Made by a program: the position numbers and the translations under genes. The notes beneath the pieces were generated by a model, which saw nothing but the letters and a program-made list of their open reading frames with translations, searched no databases and was not told the DNA's origin. Shown one piece after another: positions 37,182-46,657 of a stretch of DNA of 64,000 nt. Within the stretch, counting starts at the first letter, position 1; every line of letters begins with the position of its first letter. Origin of the DNA: Woronichinia naegeliana WA131 (lineage in GTDB: Bacteria; Cyanobacteriota; Cyanobacteriia; Cyanobacteriales; Microcystaceae). The stretch covers positions 2,728,001 to 2,792,000 of the forward strand of contig CP073041.1 of the NCBI GenBank assembly GCA_025370055.1. The letters are read 5' to 3'.

Positions 37182-38525
37182 TTAGAGAATTTTACGTCCC
37201 GTTAATAATCCTCTCACCTCTAACATGGCGGAATAGGTGGGTATGATGTGCAGGGTTTCATCGTCAGGGGTTAGCTCTAGGGCCCGTTGCACAGCAGTAG
37301 AGAGATCTTCTTCAATGATCAATGTAAAGTTTTCATTATTATTAATTTGCTCACGGCTATATTCGAGTCGTAAGGCCAGGTCATAAACGCGATCGCCACT
37401 GACAATAAAAGTTCCCCCCAGGGCAACCAATTTTTCGGTATCCACATCCCAAATCCAAGAGACATCCGTACCGTCAGGAATGCGATCGTTTAATACCAAC
37501 AGGGTCGTTGAAGATTTTCCAGCCGCTTTAATATCATTGACAGCGCGAATAGTTTCATTCATACCGACGGGATTTTTCGAGAGTAAAATACGAATATGCT
37601 TACCGTCAACAGTTAATTCTTCTGCACGACCGAAGGCAGCTTTAAAGCTTTTTATATTATCAAAAATTTGTTCGTTTCCGATCCCTAACTGCTGGGCCAC
37701 CAAACCGGCAGCCAGAGTATTGTACTTGTTATAAACGCCAATTAGAATCTGGGGCCATTCACTACTATGGAAAGCGGGCTGACTCTTACTAAAACCACAG
37801 CTAGGACAGCTAAAGTCTCCTAAATGGGAAAGGTAAACCCCACGATAATCCAAGGGATGACCACAACTAGGGCAGTAAATGGAATCTACGGCATGGGGAA
37901 TTTCTTCTAGATAGAGTTTCGGTTCATTCAAGCCAAAATAACAGACCCGTTGCTTAAGGCGTTGGCCCAGGTGAGAAAGGGTAGGATCATCCGCGTTTAA
38001 GACAATGGTGGTTTCGAGAGGGAGAGGCGCGATCGCCGTTTGCCAGCGTTGACTAATGGTATCTACCTCTCCATAACGGTCTAACTGATCTCGAAAAAGA
38101 TTTAGAGCCAGGATCACCCTGGGCTGACATTCCCGCAATACCAGAGGCAAAATATTTTCATCGACTTCCAAAATGGCGTAATCCGTTTTCAACTGTCCCA
38201 CCAAATTGGCATCGGCCAATAAAGCCGTAATCAGACCATTAATGAGGTTAGCTCCCGTTGCATTATGGGTCACTTTGACCCCCTGATCTTCTAAAATCGT
38301 TCTCAAAAGTAGGGAAGTCGTGGTTTTACCGTTGGTTCCTACGACTAAAATAATGCCCTGTTTCACTTGTTCAGAGAGTAACGGCAGTAAACGAGGATGA
38401 AGACGACGGGCAATTTCTCCGGGCAATACACTGGCGGCCCCTAAACGCAACCACCGTACCAAGGTTGTCACTGCTTTAGCCACTCCGACGGCTACCCCCA
38501 AACGAATTCTATCCAATAGCTGCAT
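37182..38525 (-). CDS. murT: MurT-like Mur ligase (lipid II amidation type)
   Basis: This 447-residue Mur ligase family protein has the ATP-binding motif VVGTNGKTTTS (about 62-72), NLFRDQLDRYGE typical of the MurT/DUF1727 group, and a four-Cys zinc ribbon (CPSCGHP...CPSCGFS, about 223-248). A C-terminal DUF1727 domain follows. In MurT/GatD complexes this subunit activates the D-Glu carboxylate of lipid II and GatD supplies ammonia. No gatD gene lies next to it here. The start at 38525 gives a normal N-terminus. The call rests on the zinc ribbon and DUF1727 region. Confidence 0.85.
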   Translation of the reverse strand: MQLLDRIRLGVAVGVAKAVTTLVRWLRLGAASVLPGEIARRLHPRLLPLLSEQVKQGIILVVGTNGKTTTSLLLRTILEDQGVKVTHNATGANLINGLITALLADANLVGQLKTDYAILEVDENILPLVLRECQPRVILALNLFRDQLDRYGEVDTISQRWQTAIAPLPLETTIVLNADDPTLSHLGQRLKQRVCYFGLNEPKLYLEEIPHAVDSIYCPSCGHPLDYRGVYLSHLGDFSCPSCGFSKSQPAFHSSEWPQILIGVYNKYNTLAAGLVAQQLGIGNEQIFDNIKSFKAAFGRAEELTVDGKHIRILLSKNPVGMNETIRAVNDIKAAGKSSTTLLVLNDRIPDGTDVSWIWDVDTEKLVALGGTFIVSGDRVYDLALRLEYSREQINNNENFTLIIEEDLSTAVQRALELTPDDETLHIIPTYSAMLEVRGLLTGRKIL

Positions 38526-38636
38526 CTGTTAATTCAACCCCCTGATTGCAAATCCATGAGTCAGTTTAATCGTTTTAGCCCACTAAATTACCGAATTTAA
38601 CTCGTTTACCTGACGTAAGAACTCCGCTTGAAATAG

Positions 38637-39839
38637 CTAAAATCTTTTTGCCGGCGTTTTCTGTTCTAGAGAATGGAGTGCATCGGTGAGATTATTTCTA
38701 AAGACATTCCAAGAAAAGTTTTCCTCAAAGGCCGTCAGCGATCGCTGCTGCATAGCAAAGTAACTTTCATCCGTTAGTTCTAAGATTCCCGTTAGTAAAT
38801 TCGTCCAATCCTGGTGCTGAAAATTAAAACCGCAGCCAGTTTTCTCAACCAATTGAGCCGTATCTCCTTTAGTAGAATTAAGCAAGGGTAAACCATGGGC
38901 TAAATATTCTAAGGATTTATAGGAAATAGCAACTTCTGTGGAAGGGACATAACCGTTATAGCCAAAATGACAACGTTTAAATTCCTGATCCTTAATCTTG
39001 TGATCAAAACAAATCCCATAAAATTCAGAACTAATCTGGAGAGACTCAAGATTTTGCTTGAGATAGTTTAGTCTTTTGCCTCCCCCAATGACTGACAAAT
39101 GAACTTTTCTAAACTGCTGTAACTCCACCAAAATGCTAATCAGGGACTTGAGATCATTAATGGCATTAATTGAACCGAGATAGAGAATATAAAGGCAATC
39201 TTGCAAGGAACTACGATGAAAATTTCTGAACCGATTATCAATGGGATGAGTTGTTCCCATTAAAACAACCTTACATTTCGATAAAGGCAAAGCTAATTTA
39301 GACTTGAAATAAGCAGATTGGGAGATAACAAGGTCGGCTTGGCTAAATAACCAATTACGGATCGGTCTAGCGGTCAAATAAAAGAAAAATTTAACCCCAG
39401 GATTGATCAAACGAGGCAGAGGAAAGGCTTCTGGCCAGAGATCAACGACATCCAAAATAACGGTCTTTTTCCATAAAAATTTGTATAGTAAAGCCACGAT
39501 CGCCAACTCATTGGGAGGGACACAAAAATAAATAAGTTGTGTGTGTTTTAAATCTTGCTTAAAAATAATTTTGGCACAAAATATCCAATAGGAGAATATT
39601 CTCATCAGGGAGATATTGCGACTATAGTGAGGAACTCTAACTGCCTGAAAATCCCGATTATAAAACTCCACAAATTGCTTTTTGTGATGACTAAAGTTAG
39701 CACAATAAACCACAACATCCATTGGATAGGTGCCTTCTTTCAGGGTTTCATAGACCATGAGAGGGCGAGAATTTTTACTGCCTTCTATAAAGTCATAGCT
39801 AATAATGGCAATCTGAGTGAATTTTGAAGACTGATTCAT
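38637..39839 (-). CDS. Glycosyltransferase family 4-like protein
   Basis: This 400-residue protein has the GT-B fold plan. The N-terminal half holds ILDVVDLWPEAFPLPR and ADLVISQSAYFKSKL, as in sugar transferases of the GT4 group. The C-terminal half holds LYLGSINAINDLKSLISIL, LSVIGGGKRLNYLKQ, CHFGYNGYVPS and AISYKSLEYLAHGLPLLNS, which would bind the nucleotide-sugar. The usual Glu of the E-x7-E motif is replaced in part (YKSLEYLA keeps one Glu). Donor and acceptor are unknown. It stands alone between the murT-like gene and the serine hydrolase gene. Confidence 0.8.
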   Translation of the reverse strand: MNQSSKFTQIAIISYDFIEGSKNSRPLMVYETLKEGTYPMDVVVYCANFSHHKKQFVEFYNRDFQAVRVPHYSRNISLMRIFSYWIFCAKIIFKQDLKHTQLIYFCVPPNELAIVALLYKFLWKKTVILDVVDLWPEAFPLPRLINPGVKFFFYLTARPIRNWLFSQADLVISQSAYFKSKLALPLSKCKVVLMGTTHPIDNRFRNFHRSSLQDCLYILYLGSINAINDLKSLISILVELQQFRKVHLSVIGGGKRLNYLKQNLESLQISSEFYGICFDHKIKDQEFKRCHFGYNGYVPSTEVAISYKSLEYLAHGLPLLNSTKGDTAQLVEKTGCGFNFQHQDWTNLLTGILELTDESYFAMQQRSLTAFEENFSWNVFRNNLTDALHSLEQKTPAKRF

Positions 39840-39955
39840 GAATAGATTTGGTGGCTATCAATTGGGGAGAACTTCTTGGATACAGGTTAGTTTTTATAAA
39901 ATTTGATTATAAAGGTAAAAAATTAGCCTGAAATTTGTTCAATACAACTCCTTTC

Positions 39956-40882
39956 CTAATGAGCATTGGCAAAAGCACTGGAAAGAAAGGGCAAAATTTG
40001 CCGATTTTTGGCATTTTCCTTGCCTTCTGTAAACACAACTAAAAGGTAGGGATCTTGATTGGGGATTTCAATATAGGCGCAATCATGGCGGACTTGACTT
40101 GTCCAGCCGGCTTTTGACCAAAGATGGGCATTTTTCGGTAATGCTTCCCCTAAAAAACCAGTGACTTGATTTTCTTCACCCGCATCGGGAGGAGACACTT
40201 TCAGATCACGATGTAATAATGCCATCATTTGTTGCGATCCCTGGGAGGAAACTGCCACTCCACCAATAATACTATGCAGTAAACGGGCCATAGCATCCGT
40301 TGTTAAGCAATTGCGATTATCCAATAGTTCGCCCACAAAAGCTCTTTCTCGTCCATAGGGGCCGTCTCCCCAGGTTTTTTGATTGACATTAATCCCATTT
40401 AATTCTTCCCAACCGAGGGATTGAAAATAACGATTGACTAAATTGCGCTGATGTTGCCAAGTTTCAAAAGGGCCAGAAGATAGTTCTGGCCCACTCGTTG
40501 TTCCCGTCAAAGTATCTACCACTAAACTGGTCGCATCATTACTGGAATCTCGGATCATATCTCGCATTGCCCGTTGTAATTCTGGTGAGTCGCTGACCAT
40601 TCCCCCCTCTAACCATTCCGCGATCGCCACTAAGTAAAATAATTTAACTAGACTGGCGGGATAAATACGTTCAAAACCCCGATAGGAAAATCCTCTCACC
40701 CCATATTGCCAAAACTCTGCGGCGGAAATAGCTCCTCCCGTATTAACAATGACTGGGGGATCATAGACAATCCAGGTAAGGGCAATTTGATCTTGCTTGA
40801 GACTGGGAAAAGCCTGCCAAGCACTTTCCAAAATGGCATGAGCAACTCGACTCAAGGAATCATCGGTACGAAAAAAAGGCAT
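39956..40882 (-). CDS. Beta-lactamase-like serine hydrolase (class A fold)
   Basis: This 308-residue protein has the S-x-x-K motif SLVK (77-80) in ERIYPASLVKLFYLV, a second motif in MIRDSSNDATS, and a KxG-type motif in HLWSKAGWTSQVRHDCAYIE. This is the layout of class A beta-lactamases and related DD-peptidases. No clear signal peptide is seen at the N-terminus, so it may act in the cytoplasm or be exported by another route. Many cyanobacterial relatives are not resistance enzymes, so I do not call it a lactamase. Confidence 0.75.
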   Translation of the reverse strand: MPFFRTDDSLSRVAHAILESAWQAFPSLKQDQIALTWIVYDPPVIVNTGGAISAAEFWQYGVRGFSYRGFERIYPASLVKLFYLVAIAEWLEGGMVSDSPELQRAMRDMIRDSSNDATSLVVDTLTGTTSGPELSSGPFETWQHQRNLVNRYFQSLGWEELNGINVNQKTWGDGPYGRERAFVGELLDNRNCLTTDAMARLLHSIIGGVAVSSQGSQQMMALLHRDLKVSPPDAGEENQVTGFLGEALPKNAHLWSKAGWTSQVRHDCAYIEIPNQDPYLLVVFTEGKENAKNRQILPFLSSAFANAH

Positions 40883-41105
40883 AACCCGTTAACTCTAAAA
40901 ATCAGTTGCTAAAGAAGTTTTTCGCAATCATAACAGGTTTCAGGAATGCCTCTCACCGCAAAGCAATAAAAAAAGGAACAGTCTTGCGCTTACTGCTCAT
41001 ATAGCTATAGATTTATGGAAAATTCCCTGAACAACATTTTAAGCTTCATCAATCTGAAACTCGAAGAAGTTCAGGGTCACAACTATTGATTTGATCGCTA
41101 TTTTT

Positions 41106-42449
41106 TTAAGCCGTTACAAAAGGATTAGCAACCGCTAGAGGCGAGTGAATCCGGCGTAGATTCGCTCCTAATTTGCGGAGTTTGCCTTCAATATCTTCGT
41201 AGCCGCGATCCATGTGTTTTAAACCTTGAATAACCGTTGTACCTTCTGCGGCTAATCCGGCAATGACTAAGGCCGCTGAGGCACGTAAATCGGTGGACAT
41301 CACGGGGGCACCAGACAGCAAAGGAACCCCTTGTACGATCGCCGTATTGCCCTTAACGCGGATATTGGCCCCCATGCGCTGTAACTCAGCCACGTGCTGT
41401 AAGCGATTTTCAAAGACGGTTTCTGTCACCAGACTATTGCCTTCACTCACTGCCAATAGGGCCATAAATTGGGCCTGCATATCTGTGGGGAAGCCTGGAT
41501 AGGGTAAGGTTTCAATATTGGTTGCTTTTAAGGAAGAGGGTAGCAGACGTACCCGATCGCGGTCTTCCACTACGACTTTAGGGCCAATTTCCCGTAATTT
41601 GGCGATCGCCGAGGCCAGATGCTCCGGTACAACCGGATAAAGACTAATTTCAGAGTGGGTAATCGCCCCCGCACAGAGAAAGGTTCCGGCTTCAATGCGA
41701 TCGGGAATAATGGGAAAATCGGTCGTATGCAGTCGCTCAACCCCGTCAATCAAGATAGTATTGGTTCCGTCTCCTTGAATTTTGGCTCCCATCGAACGAC
41801 AGAAATTGGCTAAATCAACAATTTCCGGTTCCTGGGCTGCATTTTCGATCATCGTTTCCCCTTCTGCCAGGGTCGCAGCCATCATAATGGTTTCTGTCGC
41901 TCCGACGCTGGGATAATCAAGATAAATTTTTGCCCCCGTTAAACGACGACGATTGCCCTTCACGGAAGCATGAACCACACCTCGCTCAATCCTCACATCC
42001 GCACCCATCGCCTGTAAACCCCGCACGTGCAAATCAACGGGACGGGCACCGATCGCACAGCCGCCTGGTAAAGGCACTTCCGTATGACCCAGACGAGCTA
42101 AAAGCGGGCCAATGACAAAAAAACTAGCTCTTAGTTGAGAAACTAATTCATAGGGAGCTTGAAAATGTCCTACATCACGGGCATCAATATCTAATACATC
42201 GCCATTACGCTTTGATTTAACCCCGATCGCCGACAAAATCTGGCACATACGGTCAATATCCGCCAAACCAGGTAAATTTTGTAAGCGGCAATCATCCGAA
42301 CAGAGAATCGTCCCCGCCATAATCGCTAAGGCTGAGTTCTTCGCGCCACTAATGCGAACTTCCCCTTTCAGAGAAGCGCGGCCATAGATTTCAATGACAG
42401 GCTGCGATTCATCCGTCGAGATAGCGGTAGGCTGATAAGTAGAATTAAT
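41106..42449 (-). CDS. murA: UDP-N-acetylglucosamine 1-carboxyvinyltransferase MurA, with ATT start
   Basis: MurA transfers enolpyruvate from PEP to UDP-GlcNAc, the first committed step of peptidoglycan synthesis. The conserved start of the fold ([24 protein letters not shown], residues about 28-50) lies upstream of the first in-frame ATG (42320), so that ATG cannot be the true start. The frame upstream contains no ATG, GTG or TTG. A strong Shine-Dalgarno GGAGG lies 8 nt before an ATT at 42449-42447, giving 447 residues. Later conserved parts include [13 protein letters not shown], the Cys loop [24 protein letters not shown] and [14 protein letters not shown]. The sequence is otherwise intact. 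Confidence 0.93.
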   Translation of the reverse strand: MNSTYQPTAISTDESQPVIEIYGRASLKGEVRISGAKNSALAIMAGTILCSDDCRLQNLPGLADIDRMCQILSAIGVKSKRNGDVLDIDARDVGHFQAPYELVSQLRASFFVIGPLLARLGHTEVPLPGGCAIGARPVDLHVRGLQAMGADVRIERGVVHASVKGNRRRLTGAKIYLDYPSVGATETIMMAATLAEGETMIENAAQEPEIVDLANFCRSMGAKIQGDGTNTILIDGVERLHTTDFPIIPDRIEAGTFLCAGAITHSEISLYPVVPEHLASAIAKLREIGPKVVVEDRDRVRLLPSSLKATNIETLPYPGFPTDMQAQFMALLAVSEGNSLVTETVFENRLQHVAELQRMGANIRVKGNTAIVQGVPLLSGAPVMSTDLRASAALVIAGLAAEGTTVIQGLKHMDRGYEDIEGKLRKLGANLRRIHSPLAVANPFVTA

Positions 42450-42457
42450 GGTAGGAG

Positions 42458-42462
42458 CCTCC
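42458..42462 (-). promoter_or_regulatory. Shine-Dalgarno site of murA
   Basis: GGAGG on the minus strand, 8 nt before the ATT codon at 42449. It is the evidence for the non-standard start. Confidence 0.7.
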
Positions 42463-42594
42463 AGTAATTATAGAAATTTGACTATTTAAGGAAAGTTTGC
42501 TTGTATTTTACCGAAAAGTGGTTGGTTGTCTAGGGAATTTTAGTCATTTATTGCTAGAACGATTGAACGCCGAGCGATTTTGTCTTTTAAACTC

Positions 42595-42626
42595 TTGACT
42601 TTAAACACGGATTACGTAACTATAGT
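42595..42626 (+). promoter_or_regulatory. Putative promoter of tRNA-Leu
   Basis: A TTGACT box (42595-42600) is followed by TAACTA (42617-42622, 16-bp spacer) or TATAGT (42621-42626, 20-bp spacer). The tRNA begins about 40 bp downstream. Confidence 0.45.
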
Positions 42627-42663
42627 AGATCGGTTATCTAACCTATATCTAACCGAATGACCA

Positions 42664-42747
42664 GCGGAACTGGCGGAATTGGTAGACGCGCTAGATTCAG
42701 GTTCTAGTGTTCGCAAGGACTTCCGGGTTCAAGTCCCGGGTTCCGCA
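42664..42747 (+). tRNA. tRNA-Leu (anticodon CAG)
   Basis: The acceptor stem GCGGAAC (42664-42670) pairs with GTTCCGC (42740-42746), with discriminator A at 42747. The anticodon stem CTAGA/TCTAG encloses the loop TTCAGGT, so the anticodon is CAG. A long variable arm (TGTTCGCAAGGACT region) marks a class II tRNA. The T arm has CCGGGTTCAAGTCCCGG. CCA is not encoded. Confidence 0.97.
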
Positions 42748-42826
42748 TTATTAATATTTCAGATTTAGAGTGTCCAGAAAACTGACAAGCTCAATCTAGA
42801 ACTTTCTCCTTATTTTATTTGTTAAC

Positions 42827-43678
42827 GTGTCTAGGCCGACTCTCATCACTAGTCTCCAAAATCCCCTGGTTAAAGAGATTCGTAAACTTCACCAGACAAA
42901 AGGACGACGGGAACAAAATCGGTTATTAATAGAAGGAACTCATCTGATCGAGACTGCTTACCAGGCGAATTGTTCCTTTACAATTTTTATCTATACGAAC
43001 GATTGGCAAGCAAAAAATTCCTTACTTTGGCAACAGGTTAGTCAATGCTCCGAACATTGCGTGCAAGTTAGCCCTGAAGTATTAAGCACCTTGGCCACAA
43101 CCGTTAATCCTGATGGTGCGATCGCCACCTTAAACCGCTCCCAATTCCTCCCCTGCTCCCTACTTTCCCCATCCTCCCCATCTCCCCGACTCACCCCATC
43201 TCCCCCAACCTTGGGCCTAATCCTCGAACGACTCCAGGATCCGGGCAATTTAGGCACGATTATGCGTACCGCAGTGGCAACAGGAGTAGAAGCTTTATGG
43301 GTCAGCGAAGATACCGTAGAGTTAGATCATCCCAAAGTGTTAAGAGCGTCGGCGGGCAGTTGGTTTAATTTACCCAAAACGACTTGTCCTGATTTACCGC
43401 AATTGTTAACTCATTTGCAACAGCAGGGTCTTCAGGTGATTGCCACCTTACCCACAGCCCAACAATGTTATTGGGATCTGGATTTTTCCCGTCCTTCGGT
43501 GCTTGTTCTGGGCAATGAAGGTAATGGCTTAAGTGCAAAGTTAACCGCTTTGGCCGATCAACGGGTACTGATTCCCCAACGTCAAACGGTTGAATCTCTC
43601 AATGTGGCGATCGCTGCTTCGGTCTTGCTTTATGAAGTGCAACGGCAAAGATGGCAAAATTCCCAGGGATCGGACTGA
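42827..43678 (+). CDS. SpoU/TrmH-family RNA 2'-O-methyltransferase
   Basis: The N-terminal substrate-binding part has NPLVKEIRKLHQTKGRREQN and LLIEGTHLIETA. The SPOUT catalytic part has LERLQDPGNLGTIMRTAVATG (motif 1), VLVLGNEGNGLS (motif 2) and IPQRQTVESLNVAIAASVLLYE (motif 3, knot). It methylates a ribose in rRNA or tRNA using SAM. The start is GTG at 42827. An unusual Ser/Pro-rich insert (about residues 107-125) lies between the two parts and corresponds to CT-rich DNA at about 43145-43205. It lies 79 bp after the tRNA. Confidence 0.88.
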   Translation: MSRPTLITSLQNPLVKEIRKLHQTKGRREQNRLLIEGTHLIETAYQANCSFTIFIYTNDWQAKNSLLWQQVSQCSEHCVQVSPEVLSTLATTVNPDGAIATLNRSQFLPCSLLSPSSPSPRLTPSPPTLGLILERLQDPGNLGTIMRTAVATGVEALWVSEDTVELDHPKVLRASAGSWFNLPKTTCPDLPQLLTHLQQQGLQVIATLPTAQQCYWDLDFSRPSVLVLGNEGNGLSAKLTALADQRVLIPQRQTVESLNVAIAASVLLYEVQRQRWQNSQGSD

Positions 43679-43733
43679 TTGATATGAGATATGATGCGCG
43701 GTGATCGCTCTAAAATTGCCAGGCTCAGGCTTT

Positions 43734-45431
43734 ATGTCCTTATCTGCTTCTCGAAAGGCTCGTTGGTCGCTAGAAAAAGTCCCTCATTTTCAGCTTTTGC
43801 TCATTGCCCTTTTTTTCGGGTTAGGGTTAATTGGGATTCTCAACCATGCTATGTGGCGAGACGAATTAAATGGTTGGTTGATTGCCCAATATAGTCCAAA
43901 CCTAGGCACATTTTGGCAAAATATTCGCTATGAAGGTCATCCGATTCTTTGGTATGCCTTTCTTTATCTTTTAAATCAAATGACGGCCAATCCGGTGGCC
44001 ATGCAATTATTCCATTTAGGATTAGCAACGGCCAGCACCAGTTTATTTGTCTGTTATGCACCCTTCACTCGTTTACAAAAATTATTATTTGTGTTGGGTT
44101 ATCTGCCGCTTTATGAATATTTAGTGATTAGTCGTAATTATGCGATCGCGGTTTTAATTTTATGGGCCATTTGTGTCTGTTTTCCCACTCGTCAAAAAAA
44201 CTATTTCATTCTAGCGATTTTATTAGCTCTACTGGCCAATACCAATGCCTACGCGCTGTTAATTAGCTTGAGTTTAAGCTTGACCCTCATGCTTGAATTT
44301 TTACTGCGACATCCCCTGAAATTAGAACTAAATGCTAGTTTTTTAAATCGAGGTATTAGTTTACTGATTATTCTAGTAGGAGTTATGCTTGCGGTTGCGC
44401 TGCTTATTCCACCGGCTGATAGTAATTTGCAAGGGGGAGCAGATCAATGGTTTTTTAACTGGGATTTCCATCGTTTTAGCCAATCCCTAAGCCGTATTTG
44501 GAATAGTTATATTTTGGTTTTAGTGCCGGGCGATGCTAAACCGCTAGATGTTTTTCTGTTTGCTATTTTGTCGGTTGGTATTTTCAGTTTTTGTGTTACC
44601 TTCTTTTGGGATTATCCCATTGTTTTAGCTTTTTATAGTTGCGGAACGGGAAGTATTTTACTTTTTACCTATCTTAAATTTTTGGGTTCAGCGCGACATT
44701 ATGGTCATTTATATTTAATTTTAATTACAGCTTTGTGGCTCAAAAACTACTATTCTCCTAATCGTTTATTATCTTCTTTTACAGATTCTAGTTGGATCCC
44801 CCCTGCCCCCCTTAAAAAGGGGGGTGAGAATAGTAGAGATGATCAGGGGGGTGAAAGTAGTGGAGATAATAAGGGGGGTGAGAATGGTGGAGATGAGCAG
44901 AGGGGTGAGAATAGTGGAGATAATAAGGGGGGTAAGACCAATAATATAGTTAAAAAACTTTCCCGTTGGCAGGGTTGGGTTAATCGTCATTTTTTGACCT
45001 TTTTAATGATCTTGCTTTACTGTCAATTGGTTTCTGGTTTGGTGGGTTATATTCGAGATTTAACACTACCTTATTCTGCTAGTCGAGCCACAGCCCGTTA
45101 TCTCCAAGCGCACCAGCTTAATCAGTTTTCCTTAGTGGGTAGTGAGGATTTTACCATGACTCCTATTAGTGGCTATTTAGGACAAAAAATTTATTATCCT
45201 GAGAGTCAAAAAATGGCAAGTTTTGTTTTATTTAATCGGCAACGACAGCCCGTTAATGATCTAGAAACGCTTCAGCAAGTACAAGCTAAGTTAAAAGAGT
45301 CCTCACCTGTTGTATTAATTCTCAATCATCCCCTAGAGACTTCGTTACCCAGCTTAAAAATTAAACCGGTTGAGAAGTTTACCCATAGTTTTATTGGCAA
45401 TGAACAATATTATCTCTATCTTATTCAGTAA
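43734..45431 (+). CDS. Multi-spanning membrane protein, glycosyltransferase-like (GT-C type)
   Basis: This protein of about 565 residues has some 9-11 hydrophobic segments. The first loop after the first membrane segment reads NHAMWRDELNGWLIAQYSPN and then YEGHPILWYAFLYLL. An acidic residue in this loop (RDE) and the GHP motif are typical of GT-C transferases of the PMT/GT39 kind, which use polyprenyl-linked sugars. The frame opens at GTG 43701, but I chose ATG 43734 (MSLSASRKARW). A hydrophilic insert (about residues 355-400) of nine-residue repeats comes from a 27-bp minisatellite. The C-terminal soluble part (about 440-565) has LVGSEDFTMTPISGYLGQK. Function is inferred only from topology. 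Confidence 0.7.
   Translation: MSLSASRKARWSLEKVPHFQLLLIALFFGLGLIGILNHAMWRDELNGWLIAQYSPNLGTFWQNIRYEGHPILWYAFLYLLNQMTANPVAMQLFHLGLATASTSLFVCYAPFTRLQKLLFVLGYLPLYEYLVISRNYAIAVLILWAICVCFPTRQKNYFILAILLALLANTNAYALLISLSLSLTLMLEFLLRHPLKLELNASFLNRGISLLIILVGVMLAVALLIPPADSNLQGGADQWFFNWDFHRFSQSLSRIWNSYILVLVPGDAKPLDVFLFAILSVGIFSFCVTFFWDYPIVLAFYSCGTGSILLFTYLKFLGSARHYGHLYLILITALWLKNYYSPNRLLSSFTDSSWIPPAPLKKGGENSRDDQGGESSGDNKGGENGGDEQRGENSGDNKGGKTNNIVKKLSRWQGWVNRHFLTFLMILLYCQLVSGLVGYIRDLTLPYSASRATARYLQAHQLNQFSLVGSEDFTMTPISGYLGQKIYYPESQKMASFVLFNRQRQPVNDLETLQQVQAKLKESSPVVLILNHPLETSLPSLKIKPVEKFTHSFIGNEQYYLYLIQ
44806..44940 (+). repeat. 27-bp in-frame minisatellite with leading hairpin
   Basis: CCCCCCTT (44806-44813) and AAGGGGGG (44817-44824) form a hairpin. 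Four 27-bp units follow, starting at 44818, 44845, 44872 and 44899, with a partial unit at 44926. Each encodes nine residues of the type GGENSGDNK. Confidence 0.9.
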
Positions 45432-45439
45432 ATGCTTGT

Positions 45440-46630
45440 CTAGGAAGATGCAATGATTTGACCACTATATTGACGACGAGTGGCGATCGCCACTCCCAAG
45501 ACAGAAAGGGTCAGAATACCGGCTAAATAAAGAGGGTAAGCATAGGTTTCAGGATAAGCTTGGTGAATAAGCATTCCGGCAATAACGGGGCCGAAAGCAT
45601 TAGAAACACCGAGATAGGAAGAATTTAAACCCAAGACCATGCCCTGATCCTCTGAGTTACTATTGAGTGAAATCAAAGCACTGATCATTGGTTGTACGAG
45701 GGAATTAAAAAGCGAAAAAGCAATACTAACGATAACAAAGTAAATAACATTAGGCCAAATTGGCATAAACAGAAAAGATAGGCCCCGCACCAATAATCCT
45801 AAAAATAGAATTTTCACTAAACTCAATTGGCGAGTGAGTAGAGAAATTCCCCCAGTTTGCATAATCACCCCTAAGATACCAAAGGTTAAAAACATTAGTG
45901 TTAGGGATTGACTATCTTGATGAAGAACGTGGATAAAGTAGGGTTGAAAGGCATAGGTAAAAATAGTGAAAGTTGTGCCAGTTAGGAAGTTGATAATTAA
46001 TAAAATGCCAATTCTTGGAAACATCAAACCTTTAACTAAATTACCCAATCCTAAATCAAAAATATTATTCGCTTTTTTTGCTTTTTCTTTTAACGTTTCG
46101 GGTAAAAAAAGCAGGGTTAAAACAAAAGCGATTAGGGCAATAAACGATGAACAGAGGAAAGCTGCTCCGAGGGAAATCTTCTGAGCAAAGAGACTAATGA
46201 CGGGGCCAAGCACAAAGCCTAATCCGAAGGCGGCTCCATTGATACCAAAGGCTTTAGCTCGATTTTCTGGCGTTGTGACATCGGCAATTACGGCTTGAGC
46301 AACGGAGGCATTGCCGCCGGTTACACCATCCAAAAAACGGGCAAAAAAGAGCAGACTAGCGGTAGTTGCTGTGCCAGCCAAAAAGTTAGCAATCACAGTT
46401 CCTCCTAAGCTGATCAATAGTAAGGGTTTTCGTCCCCAACGATCCGCCAGTTTGCCAATGACGGGAGTGGCAAAAAATTGAGCAAAGGAGTACATCGAGA
46501 ATAGTAAACTGGTTTGAAAATCATTCAGCCCAAACTGTCTGCCATAAAGATAGATAACTGGGATCAAAATCGTCATGCTCAGAGAATTGATCAAGGAAAT
46601 TAAGGCAATAATCCAAAATTGACGATTCAT
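45440..46630 (-). CDS. Major facilitator superfamily transporter (TetA-like exporter)
   Basis: This 396-residue protein has 12 predicted membrane segments. The MFS signature between segments 2 and 3 is GKLADRWGRKPLL. In segment 5 GINGAAFGLGFVLGPVIS resembles motif C of drug/H+ antiporters. The substrate is unknown. It starts 27 bp after the end of flv3 on the same strand, so the two genes are probably co-transcribed. The frame is complete. Confidence 0.88.
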   Translation of the reverse strand: MNRQFWIIALISLINSLSMTILIPVIYLYGRQFGLNDFQTSLLFSMYSFAQFFATPVIGKLADRWGRKPLLLISLGGTVIANFLAGTATTASLLFFARFLDGVTGGNASVAQAVIADVTTPENRAKAFGINGAAFGLGFVLGPVISLFAQKISLGAAFLCSSFIALIAFVLTLLFLPETLKEKAKKANNIFDLGLGNLVKGLMFPRIGILLIINFLTGTTFTIFTYAFQPYFIHVLHQDSQSLTLMFLTFGILGVIMQTGGISLLTRQLSLVKILFLGLLVRGLSFLFMPIWPNVIYFVIVSIAFSLFNSLVQPMISALISLNSNSEDQGMVLGLNSSYLGVSNAFGPVIAGMLIHQAYPETYAYPLYLAGILTLSVLGVAIATRRQYSGQIIASS

Positions 46631-46657
46631 TATGATAGTTTGGGTTGAGTTTTTCGC

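Noticed and set aside
44806-44940. Possible frameshift or pseudogene in the membrane protein
   Set aside because: The 27-bp units keep the frame and the protein continues normally into its last membrane segments.
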